NCBI GenBank assembly: GCA_031082105.1
Contig: JAVHLO010000058.1
Span: 1-12,325 of the forward strand
Origin: Planctomycetota bacterium
GTDB taxonomy: Bacteria > Planctomycetota > MHYJ01 > JACQXL01 > JAVHLO01
Direction: 5' to 3'
Length of the DNA: 12,325 bases
Shown here: positions 1-6,260 of the stretch, one piece after another
How positions within the stretch are numbered: the stretch's first letter is position 1
Layout of the letters: every line of letters begins with the position of its first letter
Position numbers and translations under genes: made by a program
Notes under the pieces: model-generated
The model's database searches: none
What the model was told of the DNA's origin: nothing
What the model saw: the letters and a program-made list of their open reading frames with translations, nothing else

Positions 1-455
1 TGGACGCATCGCGGCTCGAAATAAAAAGCACAAGAAGATCGCGGTAGTGGCGATCATGAGGCGACTTGCGATACGGATGTGGCATCTTGGGTTGGCGGCG
101 CAGCAAAGAAGCGGCGCGTATGCGCGGCCAAACGCCGGCTAGGTCGGCAAATCGGTTGCGGGCGCAGCGAAGCGATAACCTGCAGAAAGGCGTCCTGCGG
201 TAGCGAAAGACAACGATATGAGACAAGGGAAGAGCAAGAACGTTCGATCCAGTGAATGATCCGATGGGGGCGAGACCGGTTACCCCTTGGGAAACAACCC
301 GACCCGAAGTGTGGTCCGCCCCCTGCGTTTTGATAAAGTGATCTCCGCCAGGTTCGGATGGTGCGGAAGATCGAATAGCAGGCTGCAACGGATCAACGCT
401 CACTGCAAATTCCTGTTTCGTCGAAAAGTCTTGACAGCGACCTACATAGCAGGGG
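1..455 (+). mobile_element. Right end of an IS110/IS1111-family insertion sequence (left part outside window)
   Basis: The element consists of the transposase C-terminus (2-142) followed by about 300 nt without a credible gene. The noncoding part (143-469) is not featureless. GGGGG (266-270) can pair with CCCC (283-286), CTTGGG (287-292) lies close to AACCC/GACCC (296-305), and a perfect TTGACA sits at 431-436 with no -10 behind it. IS110-family elements lack conventional long terminal inverted repeats, and IS1111-type members keep a long noncoding right end that encodes a guide RNA. I place the right boundary only roughly, near 440-460, because no left end or target copy is visible. The TPR gene ends at 470, so the element probably lies just past its stop codon. 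Confidence 0.55.
2..142 (+). CDS. IS110-family transposase, C-terminal fragment (5' end outside window)
   Basis: The frame from the window edge reads 46 residues to a TAG stop. The stretch KKIAVVAIMRRLAIRMW, after a basic KKHKK run, matches the end of the Transposase_IS116/IS110/IS902 C-terminal domain, where a KK-(I/V)A-(V/L)A-x-x-R(K/R)L helix precedes the C-terminus. Full-length members are roughly 320-450 aa with an N-terminal RuvC-like DEDD domain and a C-terminal catalytic serine. Both lie upstream of this window, so activity cannot be judged. The terminal residues QRSGAYARPNAG look like an ordinary variable tail. The fragment is too short to assign IS110 versus IS1111 subgroup from protein alone. 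The long downstream noncoding region favours IS1111. Confidence 0.6.
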   Translation, partial: GRIAARNKKHKKIAVVAIMRRLAIRMWHLGLAAQQRSGAYARPNAG

Positions 456-469
456 GAGGGCACCGCGCT

Positions 470-1819
470 CTAGCGCCAAACCCTGGCCCGCCGGAGGCAG
501 TTGGCCTTATAGAGGTTAGTCTCCCGATAACGCGCCTGGAGCCAGGAGTTCTCGCCGTCGATCTCCAGGGCGGATTCGTACGCCCTGGCTGCGGTCTTGA
601 GGTCGTCGATGGCCTGCCGGTTCTTCTTTGCCGCGTCAGGATCGTCGGGAGTGCACTCCTGCATGATTTCCATCGCTCGGTCGAACGCCTTGTTTCCGTC
701 CTCGACGTACTTGGCCACGTCGGGATCGCTGAACCGGCGGGGCGGCTTGGAAGTGATGCGCTGCAACTGCTCGAAAAGGTTCTGCCCGCGCGCGATCATT
801 GCTTCCGCGCTGTCGGAATCGTCCTCGGCCGGAGTGGCGCCGGAACCGGATCCGGACGAGGTCCCCGAAGCGACGTCACCGCTCTCGTCCGGGGCCGCCT
901 CGGGATTCTTCATATCCTCCTTCGCCAGTTGAGCGTACTTGGAGGAAGGGTACTTCTTGAGTAGCGTGTCCAGATGGTGGACCGCGTCTTCCTTTCGACC
1001 TGCGCTGAGGTACCAGAGGTAGCACTGGTATGCAAGGCGCGCCTTCTCCTCCGCAACACGCATCACGATCTCGTCATCGAGGGAAAGCGCCTTCTCGAAC
1101 GCCTCGATGGTCTGGGGATACAGTTGCTGCTTGTAGCAGGTGATGCCGAGTTCGACGTACTTGAGCGGCGAACCGGTCGACCCGAGCCGCTTTACCTTAT
1201 CGCGGTAGTCCTGCTCGAGTTTCGCCTTCGCAAGCACGGGCTCGAGCTTGTGGAGGCCCCGGATCTGGCTGCGCGGGATATCCGCAACGATCCCGCCGAT
1301 CCGCCTGATGCGGATGTAGGTTTCCTTCTCCTCAACGAGCCGGCCTTCGACACTCCCGCCGGTGGTGAGGTCGACGATGACCACATCGCTGTGACCCACA
1401 AGCTCCGTCGCGGGCACGTCGCTGATAAACGACTGGAAGGTCGCCGCCTTGCCGAGCAGCCCCTCGATCTTCGGCGTCAGTTCGGATGGAACGCGCCTGA
1501 TGTCGAGCTTCTCCAGCACGGCCACCGTCTCCTGGAACTTGCACTCGGCGAAGACGCGCTGAGCCCGGCCCAACTCAGCGGTTACGAACTTCGGTTCGAG
1601 GGGGACGATGCCGCCCACGACCGGCGTGACGGGGTCGACGGGCGGTTTGATAACGGGCGCGGTCGTGCCGCCGTTTGTGGCCGGCGAAGCCTGGCTGGAC
1701 GAGCCGGTCGACTCTCCGGTCTTCGCAGCCGACTGCTGCTTCTTGTACGCGCCGTACGCGCCCCAGACGAGTCCGCCGAGCACGGCCCCGATCAAGAGAA
1801 TGCCGATCAATCGCATCAT
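470..1819 (-). CDS. Membrane-anchored TPR protein with an SH3-like strand module; function unknown
   Basis: The protein has 449 residues. Residues 3-25 form one hydrophobic segment (RLIGILLIGAVLGGLVWGAY) followed by KKQQ, an N-terminal anchor with the rest probably periplasmic. Residues 28-75 are a Ser/Thr/Pro/Gly-rich linker. Residues 78-135 look helical and repeat-like. Residues 145-192 (VVIVDLTTGG..EGRLVEE..IRIRR..GIVADIPRSQI) have the pattern of a small beta-barrel. Residues 217-300 and 370-425 contain TPR-like helices (YPQTIEAFEKALSLDDE; AARAYESALEIDGENSWLQARY), separated by an acidic Ser/Gly/Asp linker at 310-340. I chose the ATG at 1819 because the hydrophobic segment starts there, upstream codons are unlike protein, and a perfect promoter ends 7 nt before it. 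An ATG follows at 1816. There is no Shine-Dalgarno. TPRs suggest protein-protein scaffolding, but no specific role can be named. Confidence 0.8.
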   Translation of the reverse strand: MMRLIGILLIGAVLGGLVWGAYGAYKKQQSAAKTGESTGSSSQASPATNGGTTAPVIKPPVDPVTPVVGGIVPLEPKFVTAELGRAQRVFAECKFQETVAVLEKLDIRRVPSELTPKIEGLLGKAATFQSFISDVPATELVGHSDVVIVDLTTGGSVEGRLVEEKETYIRIRRIGGIVADIPRSQIRGLHKLEPVLAKAKLEQDYRDKVKRLGSTGSPLKYVELGITCYKQQLYPQTIEAFEKALSLDDEIVMRVAEEKARLAYQCYLWYLSAGRKEDAVHHLDTLLKKYPSSKYAQLAKEDMKNPEAAPDESGDVASGTSSGSGSGATPAEDDSDSAEAMIARGQNLFEQLQRITSKPPRRFSDPDVAKYVEDGNKAFDRAMEIMQECTPDDPDAAKKNRQAIDDLKTAARAYESALEIDGENSWLQARYRETNLYKANCLRRARVWR

Positions 1820-1826
1820 GCTTCGG

Positions 1827-1855
1827 ATTATACAAACTCGTGGAAACCTTGTCAA
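1827..1855 (-). promoter_or_regulatory. Perfect consensus sigma70 promoter of the TPR gene
   Basis: On the minus strand TTGACA (1855-1850) is followed by a 17-nt spacer and TATAAT (1832-1827). All 12 hexamer bases match consensus. The expected +1 falls at 1819-1821, on or within 2 nt of the first ATG (1819), which leaves no room for a ribosome-binding site and predicts a leaderless mRNA. Confidence 0.85.
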
Positions 1856-2078
1856 TGCTTTGCGGAGCGACCTCGGGACTTGCGCGCATCGGTCGCACTC
1901 GACCACCTGAGACGGTCGCTTGACCGCGTGGAGGCATGGTCTGTGGGCGCATCGACGTCTATCCCGGCCATGTCCGGGTTCCCAGGCCAACATGCGCGCA
2001 GGGCAATCCGAACCGCCGTCACGGCGGCGTCGAAGTCCGCATCCGCAACCGAGTCTGCATGCGACTTCACCCGAATGC
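1856..2078. other. Divergent intergenic region with palindromes, no gene seen
   Basis: This is the core of the 317-nt gap between the divergent TPR and pabB genes. I see no credible coding region. Two symmetric motifs stand out: CCGCCGT/ACGGCGG around a single C (2013-2027) and CCCGG/CCGGG around 6 nt (1963-1978). Either could be a regulator site or chance in GC-rich DNA. Confidence 0.3.
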
Positions 2079-2107
2079 TGGAAAGACGGCGACTGTTTGA
2101 GTATAAT
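2079..2107 (+). promoter_or_regulatory. Sigma70-type promoter of pabB
   Basis: TGGAAA (2079-2084, 4 of 6 to TTGACA), a 17-nt spacer, then a perfect TATAAT (2102-2107). The predicted +1 near A2114 gives a leader of about 23 nt that contains the GGAGA Shine-Dalgarno at 2124-2128. Confidence 0.65.
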
Positions 2108-2136
2108 ACGAGCAAGCTTTCACGGAGACCTCGACC

Positions 2137-3585
2137 GTGGACTATGAAATCACAGAACTTGGCCGCGTCTCGGACTTCATGACGCTCGTGCGCGGGGCGG
2201 GCGGACATCGCTTGCCCGCCGTGCTCGACACGGGGATGATCGTTCCGGGCCTGGGACAGACCAGCTTCGTTACGTGCGAACCGTTCATGGTCGTATCGGC
2301 GCGAGGCCGGCATTGTACCTTGACCGACGGCGCTTCCGAGACCACGGTTGACTCCGATCCGTTCGAGCTGCTCCGCGAAGCCATGGGCCGCTTCTGCGCA
2401 AGGCCCTTCCCTGACGAGTCGGCCTTTCCCTGCGGCGCGATCGGCTACTTCGGCTACGGGCTGCGCCACCATCTCGAGCGGCTCCCTCAACGCGCGGTCG
2501 ACGACATGACGGGCGGCGGCCTGCCCGACATGCATTTTGCGCTGTACGATGCCATGCTTGCGGCGGATGTCGCCACCGGCTGCGTCCGGCTCGTGCAGTA
2601 CCATCCCGAGACCGACCGGAGGCCCCCGGGTTTCGCCAGCGCCGCGCCTGCACTTCAAGCGACATTCCGCCGGGCCGTCGAGGCCGGCGCGCAGGATAGG
2701 CCGACGTGCCGTACCCGCAAGTCCACGCGCCGTCTCGACACGGGCGCGCTGGGCGCTCCGCAGTTGCAGGCCAACTTCGAGCACATCGACTATGTGCGTG
2801 CGGTGAAGCGCGCAATCGAGTACATCTACGCCGGCGACATCTTCCAGGTGAACCTGAGCCAGCGGTTCTCGCTGCCGTGGAAAGAGGATCCGATCGAACT
2901 GTATGAGCGCCTGCGGCTGCTGAGCCCCGCGCCGTTCTCGTGCTTTCTCGGGCTGGGGCAGGGGAGGGGAGTGATAAGCTCCTCGCCCGAGCGGTTCCTC
3001 AAGATCCGCGGCATGAACTGTGAAACGCGGCCGATCAAGGGCACGCGCAGGCGCGGCGCGACGGAAGCGGAGGACGCCGAGCTGCGCCGGGAATTGTGGG
3101 ACAGCGAAAAAGACAACGCCGAGCTTGCGATGATAGTCGACCTGGAACGGAACGACCTCGGCAAGGTCTGCGAGTTCGGCAGCGTGCGCGTCGTGGAGGC
3201 GCGACGAGTGGAGACGTATGCGAACGTGCATCACCTCGTGTCGACCGTTGTCGGCACGCTCGAGGACGACAAGGGTCCGATCGATGCGGTGAAGGCGATG
3301 TTCCCCGGCGGGAGCATCACGGGCGCGCCGAAGATCCGCGCGATGGAGATAATCGACGAGCTGGAGCCGTCGGTGCGCGGCGTCTATACCGGCGCTATCG
3401 GCTACCTGGGCTTCGACGGGAGCGTCGACCTGAACGTGGCGATCCGTATCATCCAGATGGCCGGCGACACCGTGCACTATCACGTCGGCGGCGGGATCGT
3501 GGCGGATTCCGATCCCGAGTCGGAGTACGAGGAGACGATCGTAAAAGGCCAGGCGCTGGCGCAGGCCATTGCGGCAGAGAAGTAG
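2137..3585 (+). CDS. pabB: Aminodeoxychorismate synthase component I (chorismate-binding enzyme)
   Basis: The enzyme converts chorismate plus ammonia to 4-amino-4-deoxychorismate, the step towards p-aminobenzoate and folate, with a PabA glutaminase normally supplying ammonia. The 482 residues are the usual length. Residues 1-160 are the weakly conserved N-terminal region (AIGYFGYG at 101-108). Residues 215-480 are the chorismate-binding domain: AGDIFQVNLSQRF (232-244), SSSPERFL (281-288), PIKGTRRRG (299-307), MIVDLERNDLG (332-342), GGSITGAPK (391-399), GVYTGAIGY (415-423) and GGGIVADSDPESEYEET (451-467). The Lys in PIKGT is the PabB signature residue. TrpE-type anthranilate synthases have PIAGT there, so I call PabB. 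The start is GTG at 2137, 8 nt after GGAGA. No pabA or pabC partner is adjacent, so the gene is monocistronic in this window. Confidence 0.93.
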   Translation: MDYEITELGRVSDFMTLVRGAGGHRLPAVLDTGMIVPGLGQTSFVTCEPFMVVSARGRHCTLTDGASETTVDSDPFELLREAMGRFCARPFPDESAFPCGAIGYFGYGLRHHLERLPQRAVDDMTGGGLPDMHFALYDAMLAADVATGCVRLVQYHPETDRRPPGFASAAPALQATFRRAVEAGAQDRPTCRTRKSTRRLDTGALGAPQLQANFEHIDYVRAVKRAIEYIYAGDIFQVNLSQRFSLPWKEDPIELYERLRLLSPAPFSCFLGLGQGRGVISSSPERFLKIRGMNCETRPIKGTRRRGATEAEDAELRRELWDSEKDNAELAMIVDLERNDLGKVCEFGSVRVVEARRVETYANVHHLVSTVVGTLEDDKGPIDAVKAMFPGGSITGAPKIRAMEIIDELEPSVRGVYTGAIGYLGFDGSVDLNVAIRIIQMAGDTVHYHVGGGIVADSDPESEYEETIVKGQALAQAIAAEK

Positions 3586-3610
3586 AATGACACTATCCCA
3601 GTCAATGCAT

Positions 3611-3793
3611 GAAGCACAAAGACTCAAAGATACAAGGGAGCACCAGGCGCGGATGTCCGGTGGTCTTCGGTTGATTTCGAGACCCACATTCTGGCGCAGC
3701 CGGCCTCGTGCTGAGGGACTATCTGTCGGCTTGAATGCCGCATGTGTCCCGTTCTTTCCAGCGTTCCTTCGTGTCTTTGTGTTCTGGTGCTGA
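3611..3793. repeat. Degenerate inverted-repeat element (MITE-like remnant)
   Basis: The arms 3611-3643 (AGCACAAAGACTCAAAGATAC core) and 3761-3793 (TTCGTGTCTTTGTGTTCTGG core) are imperfect reverse complements, with about 22 of 33 positions pairing by eye. They bound 117 nt of unique sequence. The arms contain loose CAAAGA-type direct repeats. No gene fits in it. It fills most of the 268-nt gap between pabB and the M28 gene. Confidence 0.45.
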
Positions 3794-3853
3794 GCAGCCG
3801 GGCGCATCGTGGTAGCCTAACGCGAATTTCGCATTCAGGAGAGGAGATACACT

Positions 3854-6043
3854 ATGTTGACCAGCACAGAGATGACGGCAGTTATTCACGAACTCTCCGG
3901 CAAGCGCGCGCAGGCGCACATTGCCGCGCTTTCGGTGTTTGACCGTAATCCCGGCACTCTCGAGTTCCGCGCCGCGCTCGAATACGTAAAGACCGAGTTC
4001 GAGAAGGCCGGGCTTCGCAGCGTGCGCGTGGAACGGTTCCCGTCCCGGAAGGGGAGGCACGTGCTGACCTGGCCGCTTCGCGACGTGTGGCAGCCCATCA
4101 GCGCCGAGCTGAGACTTCTCAAGCCGGCGAAGAACGCGGCGCTCCTCGCCAGCTATCCCGACGAGGCTATTTCGCTGTCGGCCCTCTCGGCCGGTACGCC
4201 GAAGGGCGGAAGAAACTACCGGCTCGTATTCGTCGGGCGGGGCGAATCGCCCTCGGATTATGCCGGGAAGCGAGTGCGCGGCAATATCGCGCTGCTCGAA
4301 GGCGCCGGCCCGCTCGGCTGCCTCATCGCCACAGCCAGGTACGGCGCCGCCGGTGTAATCAGGTATTCAACCGCCGCCGATTCGCTCGATTTCCCCGATA
4401 TCGCGGGCCGCGACCGAATCGTGGCGGACCCGCGGTCGCGCGTGCGCGCGTTCGGGTTCTCCCTGCCGCGCAGGGCGTTCGAATCGCTCAAGGCGCTTGT
4501 CATGAAGGAAGCTGACGAAGGGCGGCACGTCGAGGTCTACGCACGCGTCGACACACAGACAGGACCCGGCACGATGGACGTGCTCTCCGGAATCGTCCCT
4601 GGCAGGGGGCTCGGGTCGGACGGGGAATTCCTGTTCGTCGCGCACCTGTGCCATCCGCGCCCTTCGGCAAACGACAACGCTTCCGGAGTTGCTCTGTGCA
4701 TCGAAATGGCCCGCGCAATGACTGCGCTGATCGCGAGGAAGAAGTTGGCTCCGCCAAGGGCCAACATCCGTTTCCTGGTCTGTGCGGAATGGGCCGGTTC
4801 GATTCCATGGGTGGCCAGACATTTGTCGCAGGCGAAACGACTGCTCGGCGCAGTGTCGCTCGATATGGTCGGCGAGGACCAGGCAAAGTGCGGGTCGACC
4901 TTGAACGTGCACGCGTCCCATTCCTCCAGCCCGTCGTACTTGGCCGACCTTATCTGCATGGCCCTCGCCGACGCGAAGCAATGCGGGGGCGCGGCCTTCT
5001 CCGGCTTCAAGTTCGCCCACGCGCCGTACGTCGGCGCCACCGACAACGTCCCGTTCGCCGCCGACCCCGTCCGTATCCCCAACGCCGGACTCGTCCAATG
5101 GCCCGACCATTTCTACCATTCGACCGACGATACCGTCGACAAGACCAGCCCCATGTCGCTCCAGGTCACCGGGGTCGCATCCGTCGCGACATGTTCTGCC
5201 GTAACCAACCCGGCCATCGCGGGCACTTGCCGCTTGATTACCGCGCTCGGCAACCGCGTCCGCGAGCGGCTCCGCAAGGCAATCGAGGCCCAGGCAGACG
5301 CGCTTGCTGCGGGACCGAAGCAGGGCACTCGACCGCTTTCCGGGGGCCGCGCCCTGACCGCCGCGCGAACCTCGCTCTGGACCGCGCTCCAGACCGTCCA
5401 GCATCATAAGACCGTCGCGCTGGACACGCTGCAGTCACTCTTTCAGCTCGCCGGCAGATTGCAGACCCCGGCAGACCGTCAGGTCGCGCTTTCCTTGTTG
5501 CACAGGGAAGTCGCGCGCACTGAGGAGATCGGTTTTGCGCGCGACCTTGACACGGCCGCACGCCTTGGCCTTGCCGCGGCCGGGACGCCCACATCACAGA
5601 TTTTCCCCACCGCCACGCGGAAGCCACCGAAGTCCCCGTCGGCCACCCGCAGGCTGCTCGCGCCGCTCCATCCGCGGCTCGACCGGCTTTGCCGCCGGGC
5701 CGCGTCAATCGTACCTGCCTGGTCCAGCCGGTTTCCACAAGGCGGACCTCTCAACAAGTATTGCCTCATGGAGAACCTGTCCGGCGCGCGGTTCCGGGAG
5801 TTTTTGCGGCTTTCCAAGTCGACACCGTCCCTCTGGATCGGCGACGAACCCATCTACTGGATCGACCGACGTCGCACGTTGCTCGACATCTGGCGAATCC
5901 TTTGCGCAGAAGGCGTGCCGTCACTCGACAAACTCACCGTCGCCTTTCGAACGCCCGCTCCGTCTGAACTGAAGGGTATTTTCAAGTACTTCGAAATTCT
6001 GCAGGCCGTCGGTTATCTACAGCTTCGTCGCTCGCGGAAGTAG
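3854..6043 (+). CDS. M28-type zinc hydrolase (DUF4910-like) with C-terminal winged-helix-like domain
   Basis: The protein has 729 residues and no signal peptide, so it is probably cytoplasmic. Residues 1-60 are an N-terminal helical part, and about 120-240 resemble a PA-like insert (YAGKRVRGNIALLEG at 136-150). The M28-like core carries AHLCHPRPSANDNASG (263-278), AEWAGS (311-316), SLDMVGED (335-342) and FYHSTDDTVDK (420-430), giving candidate metal ligands H264 or H267, D274, E312, D337 and H422. Canonical M28 peptidases have Glu-Glu at the third motif. Here it is Ala-Glu, as I recall for the DUF4910 group (Pro-Glu), so the catalytic base may differ. Residues 460-640 are a helical, Pro/Arg-rich stretch, and 665-725 (WIDRRRTLLDIWRILCAEG...LKGIFKYFEILQAVGYLQL) look like a winged helix. 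The start follows GGAG with 7-nt spacing. The substrate is unknown. Such proteins often sit in surface-polysaccharide loci, so an amide hydrolase on a sugar is possible. Confidence 0.75.
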   Translation: MLTSTEMTAVIHELSGKRAQAHIAALSVFDRNPGTLEFRAALEYVKTEFEKAGLRSVRVERFPSRKGRHVLTWPLRDVWQPISAELRLLKPAKNAALLASYPDEAISLSALSAGTPKGGRNYRLVFVGRGESPSDYAGKRVRGNIALLEGAGPLGCLIATARYGAAGVIRYSTAADSLDFPDIAGRDRIVADPRSRVRAFGFSLPRRAFESLKALVMKEADEGRHVEVYARVDTQTGPGTMDVLSGIVPGRGLGSDGEFLFVAHLCHPRPSANDNASGVALCIEMARAMTALIARKKLAPPRANIRFLVCAEWAGSIPWVARHLSQAKRLLGAVSLDMVGEDQAKCGSTLNVHASHSSSPSYLADLICMALADAKQCGGAAFSGFKFAHAPYVGATDNVPFAADPVRIPNAGLVQWPDHFYHSTDDTVDKTSPMSLQVTGVASVATCSAVTNPAIAGTCRLITALGNRVRERLRKAIEAQADALAAGPKQGTRPLSGGRALTAARTSLWTALQTVQHHKTVALDTLQSLFQLAGRLQTPADRQVALSLLHREVARTEEIGFARDLDTAARLGLAAAGTPTSQIFPTATRKPPKSPSATRRLLAPLHPRLDRLCRRAASIVPAWSSRFPQGGPLNKYCLMENLSGARFREFLRLSKSTPSLWIGDEPIYWIDRRRTLLDIWRILCAEGVPSLDKLTVAFRTPAPSELKGIFKYFEILQAVGYLQLRRSRK

Positions 6044-6091
6044 TCCAATCCGCCGGCATTGCCCGCGTACCTGGGGAACAGTGCGACAGAC

Positions 6092-6105
6092 TGTCATTCC
6101 CGCGA
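6092..6105. repeat. Half of a dRS3-like repeat
   Basis: TGTCATTCCCGCGA here is identical to the first 14 nt of the complete hairpin repeat around 12188-12210, but the second arm (GCGGGAAT) is missing. It is probably a decayed copy in the convergent gap after the M28 gene. Confidence 0.4.
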
Positions 6106-6130
6106 GAACCGTCAGCCCGCCCGGGCATAG

Positions 6131-6150
6131 CGGCCGGCCAGGCCGGTTTT
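6131..6150 (+). terminator. Possible terminator of the M28 gene
   Basis: CGGCC (6131-6135) and GGCCG (6141-6145) can form a GC stem over a 5-nt loop, followed by G and TTTT (6147-6150). It lies 88 nt after the stop codon. The stem is short, and the T-run doubles as the end of the neighbouring repeat element. Confidence 0.3.
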
Positions 6151-6230
6151 GTAGTGCGCTCCGACGCACCGGGGCGCTTTCCATCAAGGGGTGAAGCCAA
6201 AGCGGCGGTTGCGACCGCCGCACTCCAAAA
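6147..6230. repeat. 84-bp structured element with 12-bp terminal inverted repeats
   Basis: TTTTGTAGTGCG (6147-6158) and CGCACTCCAAAA (6219-6230) are inverted repeats matching at 11 of 12 positions. Inside are a GTGCG/CGCAC hairpin (6154-6158 with 6165-6169), a CGCTTT/AAAGCG pair (6175-6180 with 6199-6204) and a perfect 8-bp hairpin GCGGCGGT/ACCGCCGC with loop TGCG (6202-6221). Read on the minus strand, that last hairpin is followed by TTT, so it may also end transcripts of the sugar operon 31 nt further on. Confidence 0.55.
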
Positions 6231-6260
6231 GCCATCTTCGTCCGTTACTCGGACAGGCTG

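Noticed and set aside
431..459. TTGACA at 431 as an ordinary outward promoter
   Set aside because: No -10-like hexamer at 15-19 nt spacing, and no + strand gene follows.
1820..1993. Longer N-terminus for the TPR protein starting at 1993
   Set aside because: The extra 58 residues are Arg/Cys/His-rich, cross the perfect promoter, and would bury the membrane anchor.
974..2182. 402-codon open frame on the + strand opposite the TPR gene
   Set aside because: It is the antisense shadow of the TPR coding region in GC-rich DNA. The composition is Arg/Leu/Asp-rich with no domain pattern, and it runs through the TPR promoter and the pabB start.
1852..3807. 651-codon open frame on the - strand through pabB
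   Set aside because: It is antisense to the well-conserved pabB motifs and extends into a noncoding repeat. No family motif is recognisable.
4367..5407. 346-codon open frame on the - strand inside the M28 gene
   Set aside because: Shadow of the metal-ligand region of the hydrolase, with no conserved motif and no start signal.
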